From Selaginella tamariscina (lineage: Eukaryota; Streptophyta; Lycopodiopsida; Selaginellales; Selaginellaceae): a stretch of 64,000 nucleotides of DNA. This document shows positions 50,826 through 63,408 of the stretch, one piece after another. A program made the translations under genes and the position numbers. Numbering within the stretch: the first letter of the stretch is position 1; every line of letters begins with the position of its first letter. The DNA is taken from assembly GCA_003024785.1 (NCBI GenBank), contig PUQB01000196.1:62001-126000 (forward strand), given 5' to 3'. Under the pieces are notes generated by a model. The model was not told where the DNA came from. It worked only from the letters and a program-made list of their open reading frames with translations, and made no database searches.

Positions 50826-52112
50826 GCCTCAAGATTGAGATTAGGTGGAGAAGGAAGTTGAAAAGCAACGTGAGAAGAAGGCAAGTGCAGTTTCTGCGAA
50901 GAATGAAACTCAGGACAAGGAGATCGCTTTACTACGTCTGAGGTTGGAAAACACACACACACAGACATATATATACAAAGCACATGCCTCTACACATGTA
51001 TACCCGATTATACATTGCTTTTATAGTCTTTGATTATGCAGAACTGAGCTTAACAAGTTTATAGAGGAGGAGGATTATGAAGGTGCAGCACAACTGCGTG
51101 ATAAAATATCTAAACTGGAGGTTACTTAACATGCACATATATACATGTGTATTGTACACGCTCATCATACACACGCACACGCACAAGCAGAGACACACCG
51201 TTTTATTTCTTTAATTTTTGTGTGTACAGGCGGAGACGCTCAGCATCCGTGAAAGCTTTTGCTTACCAGAACGTGACGTACTTGTTCCGTTTGGGTCAGA
51301 AAGTGAAGCATAAAACATTTGGTAAGCTTTATGGTGTGTGTGTGCTTGTTCAGATCCTACGGCGTTACTGTGTGTGTGTGTTTGCTAACATCATGCCTTA
51401 ACTATACTAAACTGTTTCTGTATATATTTAATTAAGTTCATTGTCAGGTTATAGAGGGGTCATATGTGGAATGGACCCGTTTGTTGCGAGTCTGAGAGTT
51501 GGTGCAAATCAGCAAAGGTGGATGAGCTTCCAGGTGCCAGAAATCAGCCCTTTTACCAGGTAATGCACGCTTTAAGTATGAGTATGCAATGCATATGTAC
51601 ATGTGTGCATGTGGATATGTTTTATATTTGTTTTCTATATAGCTGCATAATCTCCCTCTCACACACACACTTTTTGGCACAGGTGTTAGTAGATGTTGAA
51701 GACGAACCCCAACTAGAGACGGCATATGGTAAGAGAGAGGGAGAGAGAGATAGGGAGGGGAGAGGGAGAGGGAGAGAGGCAGAGAGGGAGAGAGGGAGAG
51801 GGAGGGAGGAGAGAGGGAGAGAGAGGGAGAGAGAGGGAGGAAGGGATTCTCATGGATGAAAACTTTGCAGTTGCTCAAGACAACTTGGAAATACCTGCAG
51901 AACCTGATATGGTATGACCAGCTTTGTTACACAACACACACACACACACGCACACACACTTCTGTTATTGTATACAGGAAGCTCTGAGTCATCCTTACAT
52001 ATATTTTCTGTTCTTTGGAATGGATAATGCGGGAGATTATATACCAACAAAACAGCTTAGGGAGAGATATGATGCTCCACGGCATGAGCAACACAATGGT
52101 GAAACAGAATAG
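50413..52112 (+). CDS. ClpF-like chloroplast Clp protease adaptor (UVR + YccV domains)
   Basis: Exons: 50413-50676, 50726-50785, 50845-50942, 51042-51120, 51230-51321, 51448-51559, 51683-51728, 51871-51911, 51978-52112. Residues 1 to about 47 look like a transit peptide (MAGASYGVFVHSMRGYIPHL). Two UVR-type helical motifs follow (ALNQEQYDAAQLFREKIAE and FIEEEDYEGAAQLRDKISKL). The YccV-like domain has FRLGQKVKHKTFG, YRGVICGMDP, NQPFYQVLVDVEDEPQL and PYIYFLFFGMDNAGDYIP. Domain order and sequence match ClpF, which with ClpS1 delivers substrates such as glutamyl-tRNA reductase to the stromal ClpC-Clp protease. Two small indels break the frame: a 2-nt shortfall near 51245 and a 1-nt shortfall near 51473; adding the missing bases would also restore intron phases. 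Nearly every intron carries GT, CA or GA tracts. The previous gene ends only about 340 bases upstream. Confidence 0.9.
51728..51842. repeat. Long (GA)n/(GGGA)n intronic tract in ClpF
   Basis: The intron from 51729 starts GTAAGAGAGAGG and is purine-only for more than 100 bases. It yields spurious Arg/Glu open frames. Confidence 0.95.
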
Positions 52113-52252
52113 TAGCTCTAATCTGAATAATATTGAAGCATGTGAAATATAATGAAATAATCTATTGTACAACTTAAACTTGCAAAAAAATTAATCAAAA
52201 TATTCTTATAAAGAAAATGAACTTCTCTCTCTCTCTCTTTCTCTCTCACTCA

Positions 52253-52291
<39 letters not shown>

Positions 52292-52371
52292 ACATTCCCT
52301 CAGTAGTCACAAAGCTGATTTCAGTTACTCTGCTTCTCATTTCTCATCCAATGCCTTCGTACGTGTGCATT

Positions 52372-52449
<78 letters not shown>

Positions 52450-54282
52450 AGAGCATTGAAAAAACTTACACAAGTCATTTATCAATCCCAGAAACAAACA
52501 CCGCTCTAAAGTTAAGTATATTTAACTCGACACGTACATGTACATATGAATACACATATTTAAATGTCCTTGTTGCATGGTGAATACATGTATATATAAT
52601 ATAAAGGAAATGTTTTTCATCAAAATAATCCCATAACCCAACATATATATGTGTGTGTTTGTGTACGAATTTATTATTTAAAATAAAATTATTAACATAA
52701 TATATAAATAAATAAAATATTACCTTCAATTTAATCTTGTTATCACCGTTAAAGAGACATGAATCTTAACTTAACCAAATGTTGAATCGTGATTTCTTAA
52801 TATTATCATGTATTATGATACAATAGTGACAACACAATGATATTTTAATATTTAATTTAGGAATGTGATTTATACTTAAAAACTTGAAAATCCCACTATT
52901 AATTTTAAAATTGAAATTAAAATACTAAAATGATTTAAATATTAATTTTTAATATATTAAAACGTTAATTAAATGTGATATATATAATCTAAAGTATATA
53001 AGATTTTAAATTAAACTATATAACATTTAGTATCAAAATAAAAGATATACTCTCGTTTTAAATTTGAAATCATATATATATTAAAGTAGTTGTAAGATTA
53101 ACATATACTATAATAATTTCATATGTAATATATGAGTTTTATAATGTGGTGCTTTAATTTTTAAGAAATGTTTGGCACTCAAAAGAATTTCATAATGTAG
53201 TGACTATTCTCAATAAATGTTTTTGCACTTTCAATTTATTTTGCATTTTTATATTTGAACTAAAATAATTGTATATTCGTATATTATATTCTTTTTCTTA
53301 ATTCTTTTTTATTTTCTTTTAAGAATTTTTTGTTTTTCCTTAATGTACTCTTTAATCTCATATTATAAAAATGAAAGTTCTGTAACTTTATAATATTAAC
53401 ATTATTCTCTTAATTCTAGTACATATATATATATATTATGAATTGTATTATTTTATTCTAAGGCACAACTATTTTATTATAAATTTTAGTTTTTCTATAG
53501 GCCAATAATGTTTTTCTATAATAAATTTTTATTTAAACTAATAATGTCATACTTTAAGAATATATTAATGTCAGTCCCTTCTCTTATGCACTCCATTGCC
53601 AACTAAATTATCATTGTGTTTATTAAATTTTTAATATTTATTTTTTAAAATTGTATAATTCATATAAAACAATCTTTAAATGTTGCATACCTTCAGTGTA
53701 AGTAGTTAGAAATGTCTTATATTAAAGTTATAATTTTTCTATTTAATATCATTTAATCACTTTCATAAATCATTTGATTTCTTTATAATATCAACAATAT
53801 ATTCAATAACTAAAATAAAATTTAATTATTTGTAAGTAGTCAATGAATTAATTAAAATCTACCATTACAAAATATGCAACTTATAGTTAATTAATTACTA
53901 AACCAATTTATGATTCATTAATCAGTTAATTAAATTAATCAATTGAAATTTATCTATTAAATACATTATTGAAATTGTGAAAAAATTTAAGTGATTAAAA
54001 CCATTAAATAAGCAAATTATAATTTGATGATATATAACATTATTGACATGAAACAAAAGAATTATGTTATAAAATAATATTTATTGATTTACTATTTTAT
54101 GAAACCTTTAAATATAACAATATAACATATAATGAACAATTTTAAAATTGAAGAGTTATTATTATTTTAAAATTAAAGAATCTTAATTTTTATATAGCAA
54201 AATGAAAACTTTAAGCATGATACTGTGTTAATAAATAAATTAGAAAAGTACACTAAAGAGGAAAAACATAAAATCAAATATA

Positions 54283-54321
<39 letters not shown>

Positions 54322-55430
54322 TATTAAAATGATTACCAAGTACATTTTAAAAAAAGAAAATAACATTAAATATGTAGTTACTCTTTGAATATCAAAATAA
54401 AGAAAAAAATAGAATTTTAAAGAGATTAAAAAAATAGTATATGAAAGGATTATCATATGCATTTAAGAAAAAGAATATAACATATGAAAATGTAGTTACT
54501 CTTTAGTTTGAATTAAAAAAAAAATACATATAAAAAAATTAATAATATTTTGTAAAGTACAAAAGTATTTTCTGAAAACAAAACACATTTAAAAGATAAT
54601 TTTTATTTTTCTTTTATATTATAATCTTTGATATTGATGTATTCATATATATAAGAATGGTGTTACATGGTAGTACTAACAAATCATGATTCACATTTTT
54701 ATAATTTTAAATTGTTGTCTATTAATTAGAGGTAACATTTTATATATTTGTATGTTAGTAATTTTATTGAATTTGTCACATTATATTGCATATCATATGT
54801 GTAAAGCATTGAAGTTTTGGTACTCACAAGTGTAAGACCTTATATGAATAAAATAAGTACTTTACAAATATATTTAATTTTACACTATTGTAAAGTGGGG
54901 ATTATTTATAAAATTGTTAAGTGACTTGTATAATCTTTTTCATGAATATTTAAATATATAAATGGACTACTTTAGTTTCCATACACTAGTACTATATCAA
55001 TACACTAGTAACTATATATTATATATTCACTTACACTAATTTGTATATGAACTTGTATTTGTGAGATTAAGATGTTTATCTTTATTTTATATGTACTTCA
55101 CCTATTTTCAACATTAGCATATGCTTGGTACAACAATTTGGGATGATTACAGCTATTATATATACACATATATTATACGATTATATTATTATTATATTAT
55201 ATATTATTTATACACAAGAGACCTGGCCTTGAGACTTTGGTGACCATGGTCGAGCTTTAGGTAAGGCCGGCCCCAATTGAGACCAATAATAAGTTAGTGT
55301 GGTAGTTTAACTACAATAAACTTTATTGAATAAAGTATCTATAATTTTGTATATTATTCTTATATTCTTACATATAGTGTATATGTACAAAACTACAACT
55401 TCTACGCAATTGTGTAACACATGAGAACTT
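52113..55430. other. AT-rich intergenic region with microsatellites
   Basis: No gene is found. (TC)n(CA)n lies at about 52224-52290, (TA)n(GA)n at 52373-52447, and (TA)n at 54286-54318. The rest is strongly AT-rich. Confidence 0.65.
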
Positions 55431-55439
55431 GGATTTGTT

Positions 55440-55690
55440 CAAACTTCATAGAGCCTCAAGTGTCACTAATGATCCTATGTCTTGTAAAGAATGCATGCTC
55501 AAATAGGGCACTTGTGGTTGGAGTAGAAAGGTATGTCTTCGCCATTTCAACCAAACTCGAAAAAATTGATACCTTGTTGTCCACCATTCAAATAACTTAA
55601 CTTTGGCGTCTTCATGTCTTTTGAGAGGTACCTTTCTATTTTCCTTGACTTTTCGCTTCTTGTATAAGTGTTTTGTCAAGTGCTTTTTTT
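55440..55690 (-). mobile_element. hAT-type transposase C-terminal fragment (tentative)
   Basis: On the minus strand, FEWWTTRYQFF and, in a neighbouring frame, a TPTTSALFEHAFFT-like stretch resemble the C-terminal dimerisation segment of hAT transposases (WW...N..FP.LA..A...LS.P.TSA..E..FS). The frame changes within the motif, so the piece is dead. No terminal repeats were seen. Confidence 0.5.
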
Positions 55691-57140
55691 TGATAATGTT
55701 AGGAGGTGTAGATGTGGATAGGTGTGAGGAAGTAGTGTGCTTATGCTAATTGTACTGTCTGGCCACTCTAATAAATCTCTATTTTAATTTCTCGATTTCC
55801 TTCGGGTCCTCATCTTCTTGTTGGAAAATTTCTAACTTCAGCCTTGAGTTAAAAATCACTGCACAAATATAGATATTTTTTTTTAGGTCTCGTTCCTATA
55901 CTTGATCAACTTGTGACTATTTTTATTATTGTTGGCATGAGCTCTTAATTATCATAATCCATCAGCATTTAAATATAAAAAACATGAAGGTAAGAAATTA
56001 TTGCTTGCATATGCACAAGGAATTAGACATTGAAAGATTTACTAACCTTTTTCAGTCATTGGCAAGGCATTGATAAATCAAAACAGCCATCATCATTGTT
56101 AAGTACTTTGACCCACATAGCTTCATTATTGCAATTTTCAATGGACAAAGAAAAGGCATCATTTGCTAAAGCATTTCCACATTCTGCCATACTAAGCTTA
56201 AAACAAACACAACGAGCATCTTCCACGATGTAGTAAGTATTACTAGCTCATTAGTTGCTTGAACTCCACAAATTCTTAAAATTTTGCGTTTCTTTGGAGC
56301 TATGGGTATGAGTCGCAAACTCATGAATTCTCAAGATGATTATACTGACATCTCATGAATTCTCTAATTTCTTTGCACCAAAGGCTTTAGGGTTTCCTCT
56401 GTCAAGGGTCAACTTTTGCTTGTATATTGCATAGAATTTACTTATCTTTTGTTATTTACTTCCATCTTGACAAAATAGTATCAAACCCAGTTTTTCTTTG
56501 CTTTGGACACCATCACAACCAATCCTTACGTGTCTGATGGGCGGCTTTTAGTTGGTCATATTAAAGGTAAATTCCTCTCATGTTGACCTCTTAACTTGGC
56601 TACTCTAACTAAAACTGTCAGATGAACAAGTTGCAAAGCAATTCAGGGACGACGCCGTCGTTGACCATGTGGATGCCATTAGAGAAGTGGCATCCGTTGA
56701 TTGGATGGGATCGCATTCCACGCTGTTGCCCGTAAATGATCAAAGGTGTGGTTAAGTTAAATTATTTTAAGTGTTTAGAGGAAGGGTTAAATATTTTTAG
56801 CTTTAAATACATATTTTTTTTAAGTTTTAATATTTATCAATTAATTAAGTTTTAATTAATTATCATTAATACAAAAGGGGCTGGATTGTAAAAACCGTTC
56901 AAAATACATATTCCGACCGTTTTAGGCTATTCTAGTTAAGAACTGTGAACATTTAATGAACTCTAAACTTGAGAGAGGTTCCAAACTTAAACACTAAAAT
57001 GAATTTTGATTTGAATATCAAAAAACAATATACATTAACCCTAAACAATTTTTTTTGTGTAATTGAATTCAAATTGAATTAATAAATCAATATTAAAAAA
57101 CCAAGAAAACGAACATATTTAAAAACTTAGCAGAATCATA

Positions 57141-57199
<59 letters not shown>

Positions 57200-57360
57200 T
57201 TATATATATATATATATATATAAAAGTTAACTTACACACAAACTTAACAAAGAAGTTAATCACTGCGAATATCTGTTAAACATAATTACATCTAAAACTT
57301 TATATTCTCTTATACTTGTAGAATATACTATAAATTTATATTTAACAACATAAATAAGAC
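55691..57360. other. Intergenic region; unidentified remnant and (TA)n
   Basis: A GC-richer patch (about 56520-56750) has protein-like open stretches on the plus strand, including SDEQVAKQFRDDAVVDHVDA, but no family is recognised. A perfect to near-perfect (TA)n array covers about 57139-57222 shortly before the PPR gene. Confidence 0.4.
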
Positions 57361-57368
57361 TTACCCTA

Positions 57369-59374
57369 ATGGAAAATGGCATATTGAATGAGAAAGCCAG
57401 ACTACTAGCTGTGCTAAAGGAATGCAGCCGGACAAAGGACTTGAACAGGGGCATTGCAGCCCATTCTCAAGCAACTGCAAGTGGTTTATCCTCGAACAGG
57501 TTAGTAGCAACCAGCTTAATTAATATGTATGCCAAATGCGGCAAAATGGTGGACGCACACAACGTGTTTGGCTCAAACACAGACTCGCTGGTTCACCATG
57601 TGGGTACTTGGACTGCACTGATCAATGGGTACGTCAAGAATGGGCAGGAAGAGCTCGCCCTGGAGCTTTTCTTCCGTATGGAACTTGGTGGTTGTATGGT
57701 AGATGCGAGAGCTTATCTTGCGGGTATCTCTGCCTGTGCTTCCTTGGGGAACTCTCAGCCTGTCAATGTTGACAAGTGGTTAGAATGCGGTAAAGGGCTG
57801 CACTCTAGAGCAGTTAGCAACAAAGGCAGTGATATCTTCGTCGAGAGTGCACTTGTAGATATGTATGGGAAGCTCAATTGTATGACTCTTGCTCGAGAGG
57901 TCTTCGACAAGATGCTTGTTAAGAACGTTGTTTGCTGGAATTCTTTACTACTGGGATACGTGGAGAATGGTCAGTCTCAGGTTGCTTTAGAGCTGTTTCA
58001 TCAGATGGAGAGCGAGTGTATACCGGATGTGAGAAGCTATGTTGCTGCACTTAGAGCTTGCGGGTGTTTAGCAGCTGAAGAACGCGAATTTCTAGCTGCT
58101 GGAAAGGCTGTGCACTCTATGGCTGTGAAGAGTCGATGTTGTGATACTTTTGTGGAGAACACACTGGTAGAGATGTACAGTAAGTGCGGTTCAACTAGGG
58201 ATGCTCGTGCTGTCTTTGATAAGATGGTTTCGAAGAATGTCATTTCATGGACGGCTATGTTACGAGGATACGTGGAGAATGAGGAGTACCAGATGGCTTT
58301 AGAGCTGTTTATGAGCATGAACGGCTGTGTGCCAGATGCAAGAGTTTATATAGTGGTCTTCCAGGCTTGTGCTTGTTTGGCAGCGAACCGAAAGCTTGAA
58401 TGCTTAAAGATTGGCAAGTGTGTACATTCCAGAGCACTTGTAGAGGAAGACTGCAATACTTACGTAGAGAACACACTGGTAGATATGTACATGAAATGCG
58501 GGTGCATCCAACAAGGACAAGCTGCGTTTGATTCAATGGTAAGAACAGACGTTGTATCGTGGACTGCTTTAGTTTTGGGATACATGGAGAATGGGGAAAG
58601 CGAGATCGCATTGGATTTGGTTTGTAGAATGAATGAATCTGGTGTTACCATGAACGTTACCACGTTTGGAGTCGCACTTACTGCTTGTGGGAATATCTCA
58701 GACTTAAGGAAAGGCTTAAACCTTCACATGTATATATGCCAGTGTGGTGTGGAACACGATACGAAGGTGGTATGCTGCCTGGTGGATCTATATGGAAAAT
58801 GCGGGAGGATAGACATGGCTAAGCATGTGTTCGATTCCATCCCCCAGAAGATTAGTATACAGTCATGGAATGCTCTTTTGTATACGTATGGGATGCGAGG
58901 GATACGAAATACGTATTTAAACTCTTCCAGGAGTTGATAGGAGAGTGTATACACCCTGACCAAGCAACCTTTGTTGTTATTTTAAACGCTTGTAATCATG
59001 CTGGTGATTTAGACAGAGGGAAAGCGTATTTTGATATAATGAGCGATGTATACTGTATAAATCCAACTCTTATACATTATACGTGTATTATTGATCTTCT
59101 TGGACGAGCAGGTTATATACATGAGGCATTGTGTATGGTGAGACATATGCCTTTTGAATGTGACTGTGTGACATGGACAACGATATCGGGTGCATGCCAA
59201 AAGTGGGACAACGTTTTGATTGGAAGATTAGTACGTGAATATTTTTTAAGGTTGGGAGGGAAAGATTCAACATACGTATTAATGAACATTTATAAAACGT
59301 TAATTAAAACTGCGTGCGTGCGTGCGTGTGTGGAACATATGTATATATATGACGAGCATACAGTTATATATTAA
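57369..59374 (+). CDS. PLS-type pentatricopeptide repeat protein, frameshift near the C-end
   Basis: The open frame of 522 residues from 57369 has no intron and consists of tandem PPR units, for example LVDMYGKLNCMTLAREVFD, KNVVCWNSLLLGYVENGQSQ, PDVRSYVAALRACGCL, TLVEMYSKCGSTRDARAVFD. It lengthens periodically with extra-long spacers between L and P units, each holding GKxVHSxAV. The frame stops at 58937, but the PPR pattern continues in another frame from about 58900 (LFQELIGECIHPDQATFVVI, IIDLLGRAGYIHEAL, TWTTISGACQKW), then an E-like end at 59280. A small indel near 58895 explains this. PPR proteins bind organellar RNA; PLS members usually guide C-to-U editing. No DYW domain is seen. The gene may end at 59374 or be truncated. 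Confidence 0.88.
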
Positions 59375-59492
59375 CGTTAGAGTAAAATTTTGAGTAAAAA
59401 TAAGGTAGGTAAGTTTGTTGAGATGTTAGAATTACAAGTATCACAATCAAGGTGGATTGCAACTGTTATTATCTACCAGTCAAAACTACTGG

Positions 59493-59538
59493 TGTGTGTG
59501 CGCGCGCGCGCGCGTGCGCGTGTGTGTGAGAGAGAGAT
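59493..59538. repeat. (GT)(GC)n(GT)(GA) dinucleotide tract
   Basis: TGTGTG, then alternating GC, then TGTG, then GAGAGA, the same succession as in many introns of this window, here downstream of the PPR gene. Confidence 0.85.
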
Positions 59539-59737
59539 AAGTAAATCATGGTCGGCTTTAATAACATTTAATTTAGTAAATAACATTAACCAACAATCAA
59601 TTATAATTAGTTGTTATATGAATTAAAATATATTAATATTTATCATAATTTAATTAATTAATACAAATCACGTCTAAAACATTCAAATGCGGCCAGCCGC
59701 GTGTAAGGGATTACTAAAAATTTTCAAATTTGACTTT

Positions 59738-59747
59738 GGAATATTCG
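59738..59747. promoter_or_regulatory. Candidate heat-shock element upstream of HSFA
   Basis: GGAATATTCG matches the nGAAnnTTCn core of a heat-shock element, with another GGAA at 59751. It lies about 140 bases before the HSF start codon, suggesting autoregulation; inferred from the motif alone. Confidence 0.4.
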
Positions 59748-59882
59748 TTTGGAATCGTCCTTTTTAGCACATGCTTTTTCTTCCCTTAATAACGCATTTT
59801 TTCTTAATGACAAGCTCTTTAGCTATGGCGTAGGGCAGGGAAGAAGGAGACTGTGTGAATTGAAAGTTTATTTATTTTTTCA

Positions 59883-60506
59883 ATGGTAGAAGTGTTCTAC
59901 GCACAGAATGCACAGTCTCTCTCTCCTTCAGGATCTGATAACAAGAAATCGAGCAATTTCTCAAGCAATTCAATGAATTTAATACAGGACAATACGCAAT
60001 TGGACAGTCAGCAACAAGGCCAGGATGCGATTGTATCCAACTCTGCTCCTCCGCCATTTCTCACCAAGACATACGACATGATCGATGACCCTTCTTCGGA
60101 TTTAATTGTTTCTTGGACTACTAAAGGAACAAGTTTTGTGGTTTGGAACCCACTGGATTTCTCGCGGGATTTGCTTCCTCGCTATTTCAAGCACAACAAT
60201 TTCTCTAGCTTTGTTCGTCAGCTCAACACCTATGTAAGTCACATATGCATATATACAAGAATTGTGTTGTGTTCAATCATCTGGGTTCACAAGCTTACTG
60301 TTCATGCTTGATTTAGTTTGTGGGCTTCTTTGATTTCAGTCTATTTCTTATGACTTCTCACATATATATATACATATGACTTCTAACATATTTATATAGT
60401 GTCGGCTCTTATATATGTTTATATGTCGGTCTCTTATATATATGTTGTTGCATTCACTATATGTACTTTCTTCTGGTATTCACACACACACATATGTAAC
60501 TTATAC

Positions 60507-60540
<34 letters not shown>

Positions 60541-61700
60541 AGTTTATAATGGAGTTATTTTGACAGGGGTTTAGAAAGGTGGATCCTGATAGGTGTGAAT
60601 TTGCAAACGAGGGATTCAGAAGGGGTGAGAGGCATCTATTAAAGAACATTCATAGGAAGAAACCATCTGCACAAGGTGGGCATGCACAAAACCACCAATC
60701 TGGTACTTCAGAAGTAGGCAAAGCGGGATTAGAAGGAGAAGTTGAGAAACTTAACCGCGATAAGAATGTGCTTATGCTGGAGCTTGTTCGTCTTAGGCAA
60801 CAACAACAACAAACAGAAAGAGGTATGTATATGTGTGTGCCTACTTGTGTACATGTATTCTATTATATATATATGTATGTATGTGTTTTGTTATGCTTAG
60901 AGCTTCAAGTCATGGGGCAACGTTTGCATGGAACGGAACAAAGGCAGCAACACATGATCTCCTTCATGGCGAAAGCCATACAGAGTCCAGGTTTTCTCGC
61001 AAGCATAGTCCAGAATCACAACATCCAGGGCGCCTATCTTCCCGGGAAGAGGAGGAAACTGGAGATATGTGACACACCTACAGAGGACGAGGATACATCC
61101 ATCTCACAGAACAGAGAGCAGCTAGTTAGATACGACCCACAGAACGACTCGTGCCGGGCACGGCTTATTGAGTTCTTCAGCAGGCCTGACCTAGCCTCGA
61201 AACTCGAAGACATGCCGCTGGAGGTTCTCGTTCAGGAGATGCTCCCACAGCCTGAGGAGGGGAGGGACAGGGAAACTCTCAGAGAGATGCAGAACAACCT
61301 CCCTATATCGCTCGAGGAGCGTCTCTCTATTGCCTCTGCTTCAGCACCAGTGGTTACAGACGTTACCGAACAGTCCCTGATCGATGTACCGCAGACTCCG
61401 CCTCTAGACCTCTCCTTGGAGGCTATCGAGATGAAGAACGATGCATTGCTGAGCTCGGACAGTGTACAGAGTGGATCTTCAGAGAACAACCTCAGGGAAA
61501 TCCGGGTCACCGGGACCATCAATTTGCTCCGTGAGATCAATGCCAGTGTTGACAGTGGTGTTGCTGGTGTGGGGATGAACAACGGTTTCTGGGAACAGTT
61601 CCTCGGTTCGGATAGCACAGCAAACCACATGTCCGCTGTAACCAGTCTCCCCTCGCGGGGTATCCCATGGTGGGCTCGGGAGAAGCAGAATGAGGATTAG
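59883..61700 (+). CDS. Class A heat-stress transcription factor (HSFA1-like)
   Basis: Exons 59883-60233, 60567-60822 and 60901-61700, with intact frames. The DNA-binding domain starts at [15 protein letters not shown] (about residue 57) and includes [40 protein letters not shown] and [20 protein letters not shown]. The intron at 60234 interrupts it at the position conserved in plant HSFs (after LNTY). An HR-A/B coiled coil with the class A insertion follows ([14 protein letters not shown] through [15 protein letters not shown]), then a bipartite-like basic signal (GKRRKLE) and an AHA-type activation motif ([10 protein letters not shown]) near the C-end. It binds heat-shock elements as a trimer and activates chaperone genes. 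The 78-bp second intron is in frame and free of stops. A short spliced segment at 61801-61890 may be 3' UTR. Confidence 0.93.
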
Positions 61701-62493
61701 CACTAGAGGTTCTTTATATATGTGTGTGTGTGTGTGCAATTAGCTACATATATACTATACATATTACGTTATGTTTGTGTTTCGGTGACATTCTGGTGTA
61801 CAGATGACTGTAACCACCAAGATTTTGCTGACATAAAGAGGATTATGTACACGGGTAGCTCTTGCATATCTCAGGAATCTTTGAGGAGGTAAGTGCAATA
61901 GTTTTCTTTTAACACTTTTAGGTGGTAAAGTTTTGTGAACCTTTTATATAGGTGGTTATGAGGATCCACATTGTAGTATACCATGTGGACTTGTGTATAA
62001 ATTTACTTAATTTCTTTTTTTATGTATAGGTTTTGTTTTTTCATACATTTATTCTTTCCACTTGGTTTTATGAATATATGGCACGCGTACTCTTTGTCCA
62101 TATGTAGCTCGAAATTTCAATGCTCAGCGGTGAGATTTTGAACATCTGTAAGTCAAAAAAGTCCATTCTAACCGCGTGCTTATGCTTTATATATAAAATA
62201 TACACATATGACGTATAAAACACACACATACATATGTGTTTGGTCTCTCACACCTTCCAGTCGTGGTCAAGCCCAATAAAACCGTCTTTATTTCCGTAAT
62301 ATAAGGATTGATTATATATAGCATACAGGCAGTTTTTCTACATGAGCCACAGTATGTATTTGTTTGCTTTGAAAAGGGTACAGTGTGATGTGATGTCCCA
62401 ACAATTACCAACCTTTTGCCCTTCTTGACTTTGGAATGGTGATGTGCGGGAGCACATTCTTTATTTTAACAGATTTTCTTTGCCTTAATCCAT
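61701..62493. other. Convergent spacer after HSFA
   Basis: Holds the HSFA 3' UTR, possibly with an intron (AG at 61799-61800, GTAAGT at 61890). No independent gene is seen. Confidence 0.45.
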
Positions 62494-62660
62494 CTTGTTA
62501 ACGGTTTTTGCATGTGTTGTGTGTGTATATGTGTTTGCAACTCAATACAAATATACACATGTATGTATATACACTTCCTTGTTAACGGTTTTTGCATGTG
62601 TTGTGTGTATATGTGTTTGCAACTCGATACATATATACACATGTATGCATATACACTCCA
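62494..62660. repeat. Two-copy 84-bp tandem duplication
   Basis: The block starting CTTGTTAACGGTTTTTGCAT at 62494 is repeated at 62578 with few changes, including the TTTGCAACTC and CACATGTATG parts. Confidence 0.9.
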
Positions 62661-62808
62661 GCTTATTCAAAATCTCTCAAACTTCTAACTTGATGTCCAT
62701 ACATAACTTTTTGAATGATTTTCTTAATGTGAAATTATATATTCAAGGAATTGATACACTCTGTATGCTTTTCATAGGCTTCTTCTATGCTTGATTGTGC
62801 TTGCTCGA

Positions 62809-63336
62809 CTACGGCTTCCTGCTTGGTTTTCTCCTTCCTTTGCCCTTGGATTTTGACTGGGGTTTTGCCTTACTCTTGCCATTCCTCCTTTGTGAGGTTC
62901 CTTTGCGTTTCTTAGACACTGTCTTTCTCTTCTTCTGGGCAGGCCTTGTAGAGCTCCCCGCCTTGTTAGTTGCAGGAGGCTTCCCCTGTTTATAGCTCAC
63001 CAGTATAGTCCTCTTTGCATCGGGATTCTTCCTAAAGGCAGGCGTGCAGCGGTAATTTGAGTCCTCCTTGACGAGCCTCCCGGACTTAACAAGCTTCCTC
63101 AGGTGGAGCACGAGCATCTTACGAAAGTTTGACGGCAGCTGATCCTTGTGCTTGTCCTCAATGCCCTTTGCAATTCCTAACACACTCGATCCCTTGCGCT
63201 GTTTGGACTGCACTATCGCATCTCGGATCATTACCGCGTACTTAGGATGGGAAATCACTGCATTTCCCGAGTTGGATCCTTTGAGCTTCTTCGGATCTGA
63301 CTTGAATTCCTCATCTGTCTCAGCCTCGGATTCCAT
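62809..63336 (-). CDS. Linker histone H1
   Basis: A protein of 175 residues on the minus strand from the ATG at 63336. An acidic N-tail (MESEAETDEEFKSDPKK) is followed by the H1/H5 winged-helix domain (HPKYAVMIRDAIVQSKQRKG, SSVLGIAKGIEDKHKDQL, FRKMLVLHLRKLVKSGRLVK) and a Lys/Arg/Ser-rich C-tail ending GKGRRKPSRKP. It binds nucleosomes and linker DNA. The frame stays open upstream to 63408, but there a TCTCTCTGCAG acceptor-like site suggests the upstream codons are 5' UTR or follow a first exon, so I start at 63336. It is convergent with HSFA and divergent from the gene at 63760. Confidence 0.92.
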   Translation of the reverse strand: MESEAETDEEFKSDPKKLKGSNSGNAVISHPKYAVMIRDAIVQSKQRKGSSVLGIAKGIEDKHKDQLPSNFRKMLVLHLRKLVKSGRLVKEDSNYRCTPAFRKNPDAKRTILVSYKQGKPPATNKAGSSTRPAQKKRKTVSKKRKGTSQRRNGKSKAKPQSKSKGKGRRKPSRKP

Positions 63337-63408
63337 GTGAATCTCTTGTTTTCCAGAAGATGAAAGAGATGAGAATTTCTCAATCAGCCCCTGTACAGGC
63401 CGGAGCAC

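Noticed and set aside
51464..51917. Arg/Glu-rich open frames on the plus strand
   Set aside because: Translations of the GA-rich ClpF intron; the true exons on either side are in other frames.
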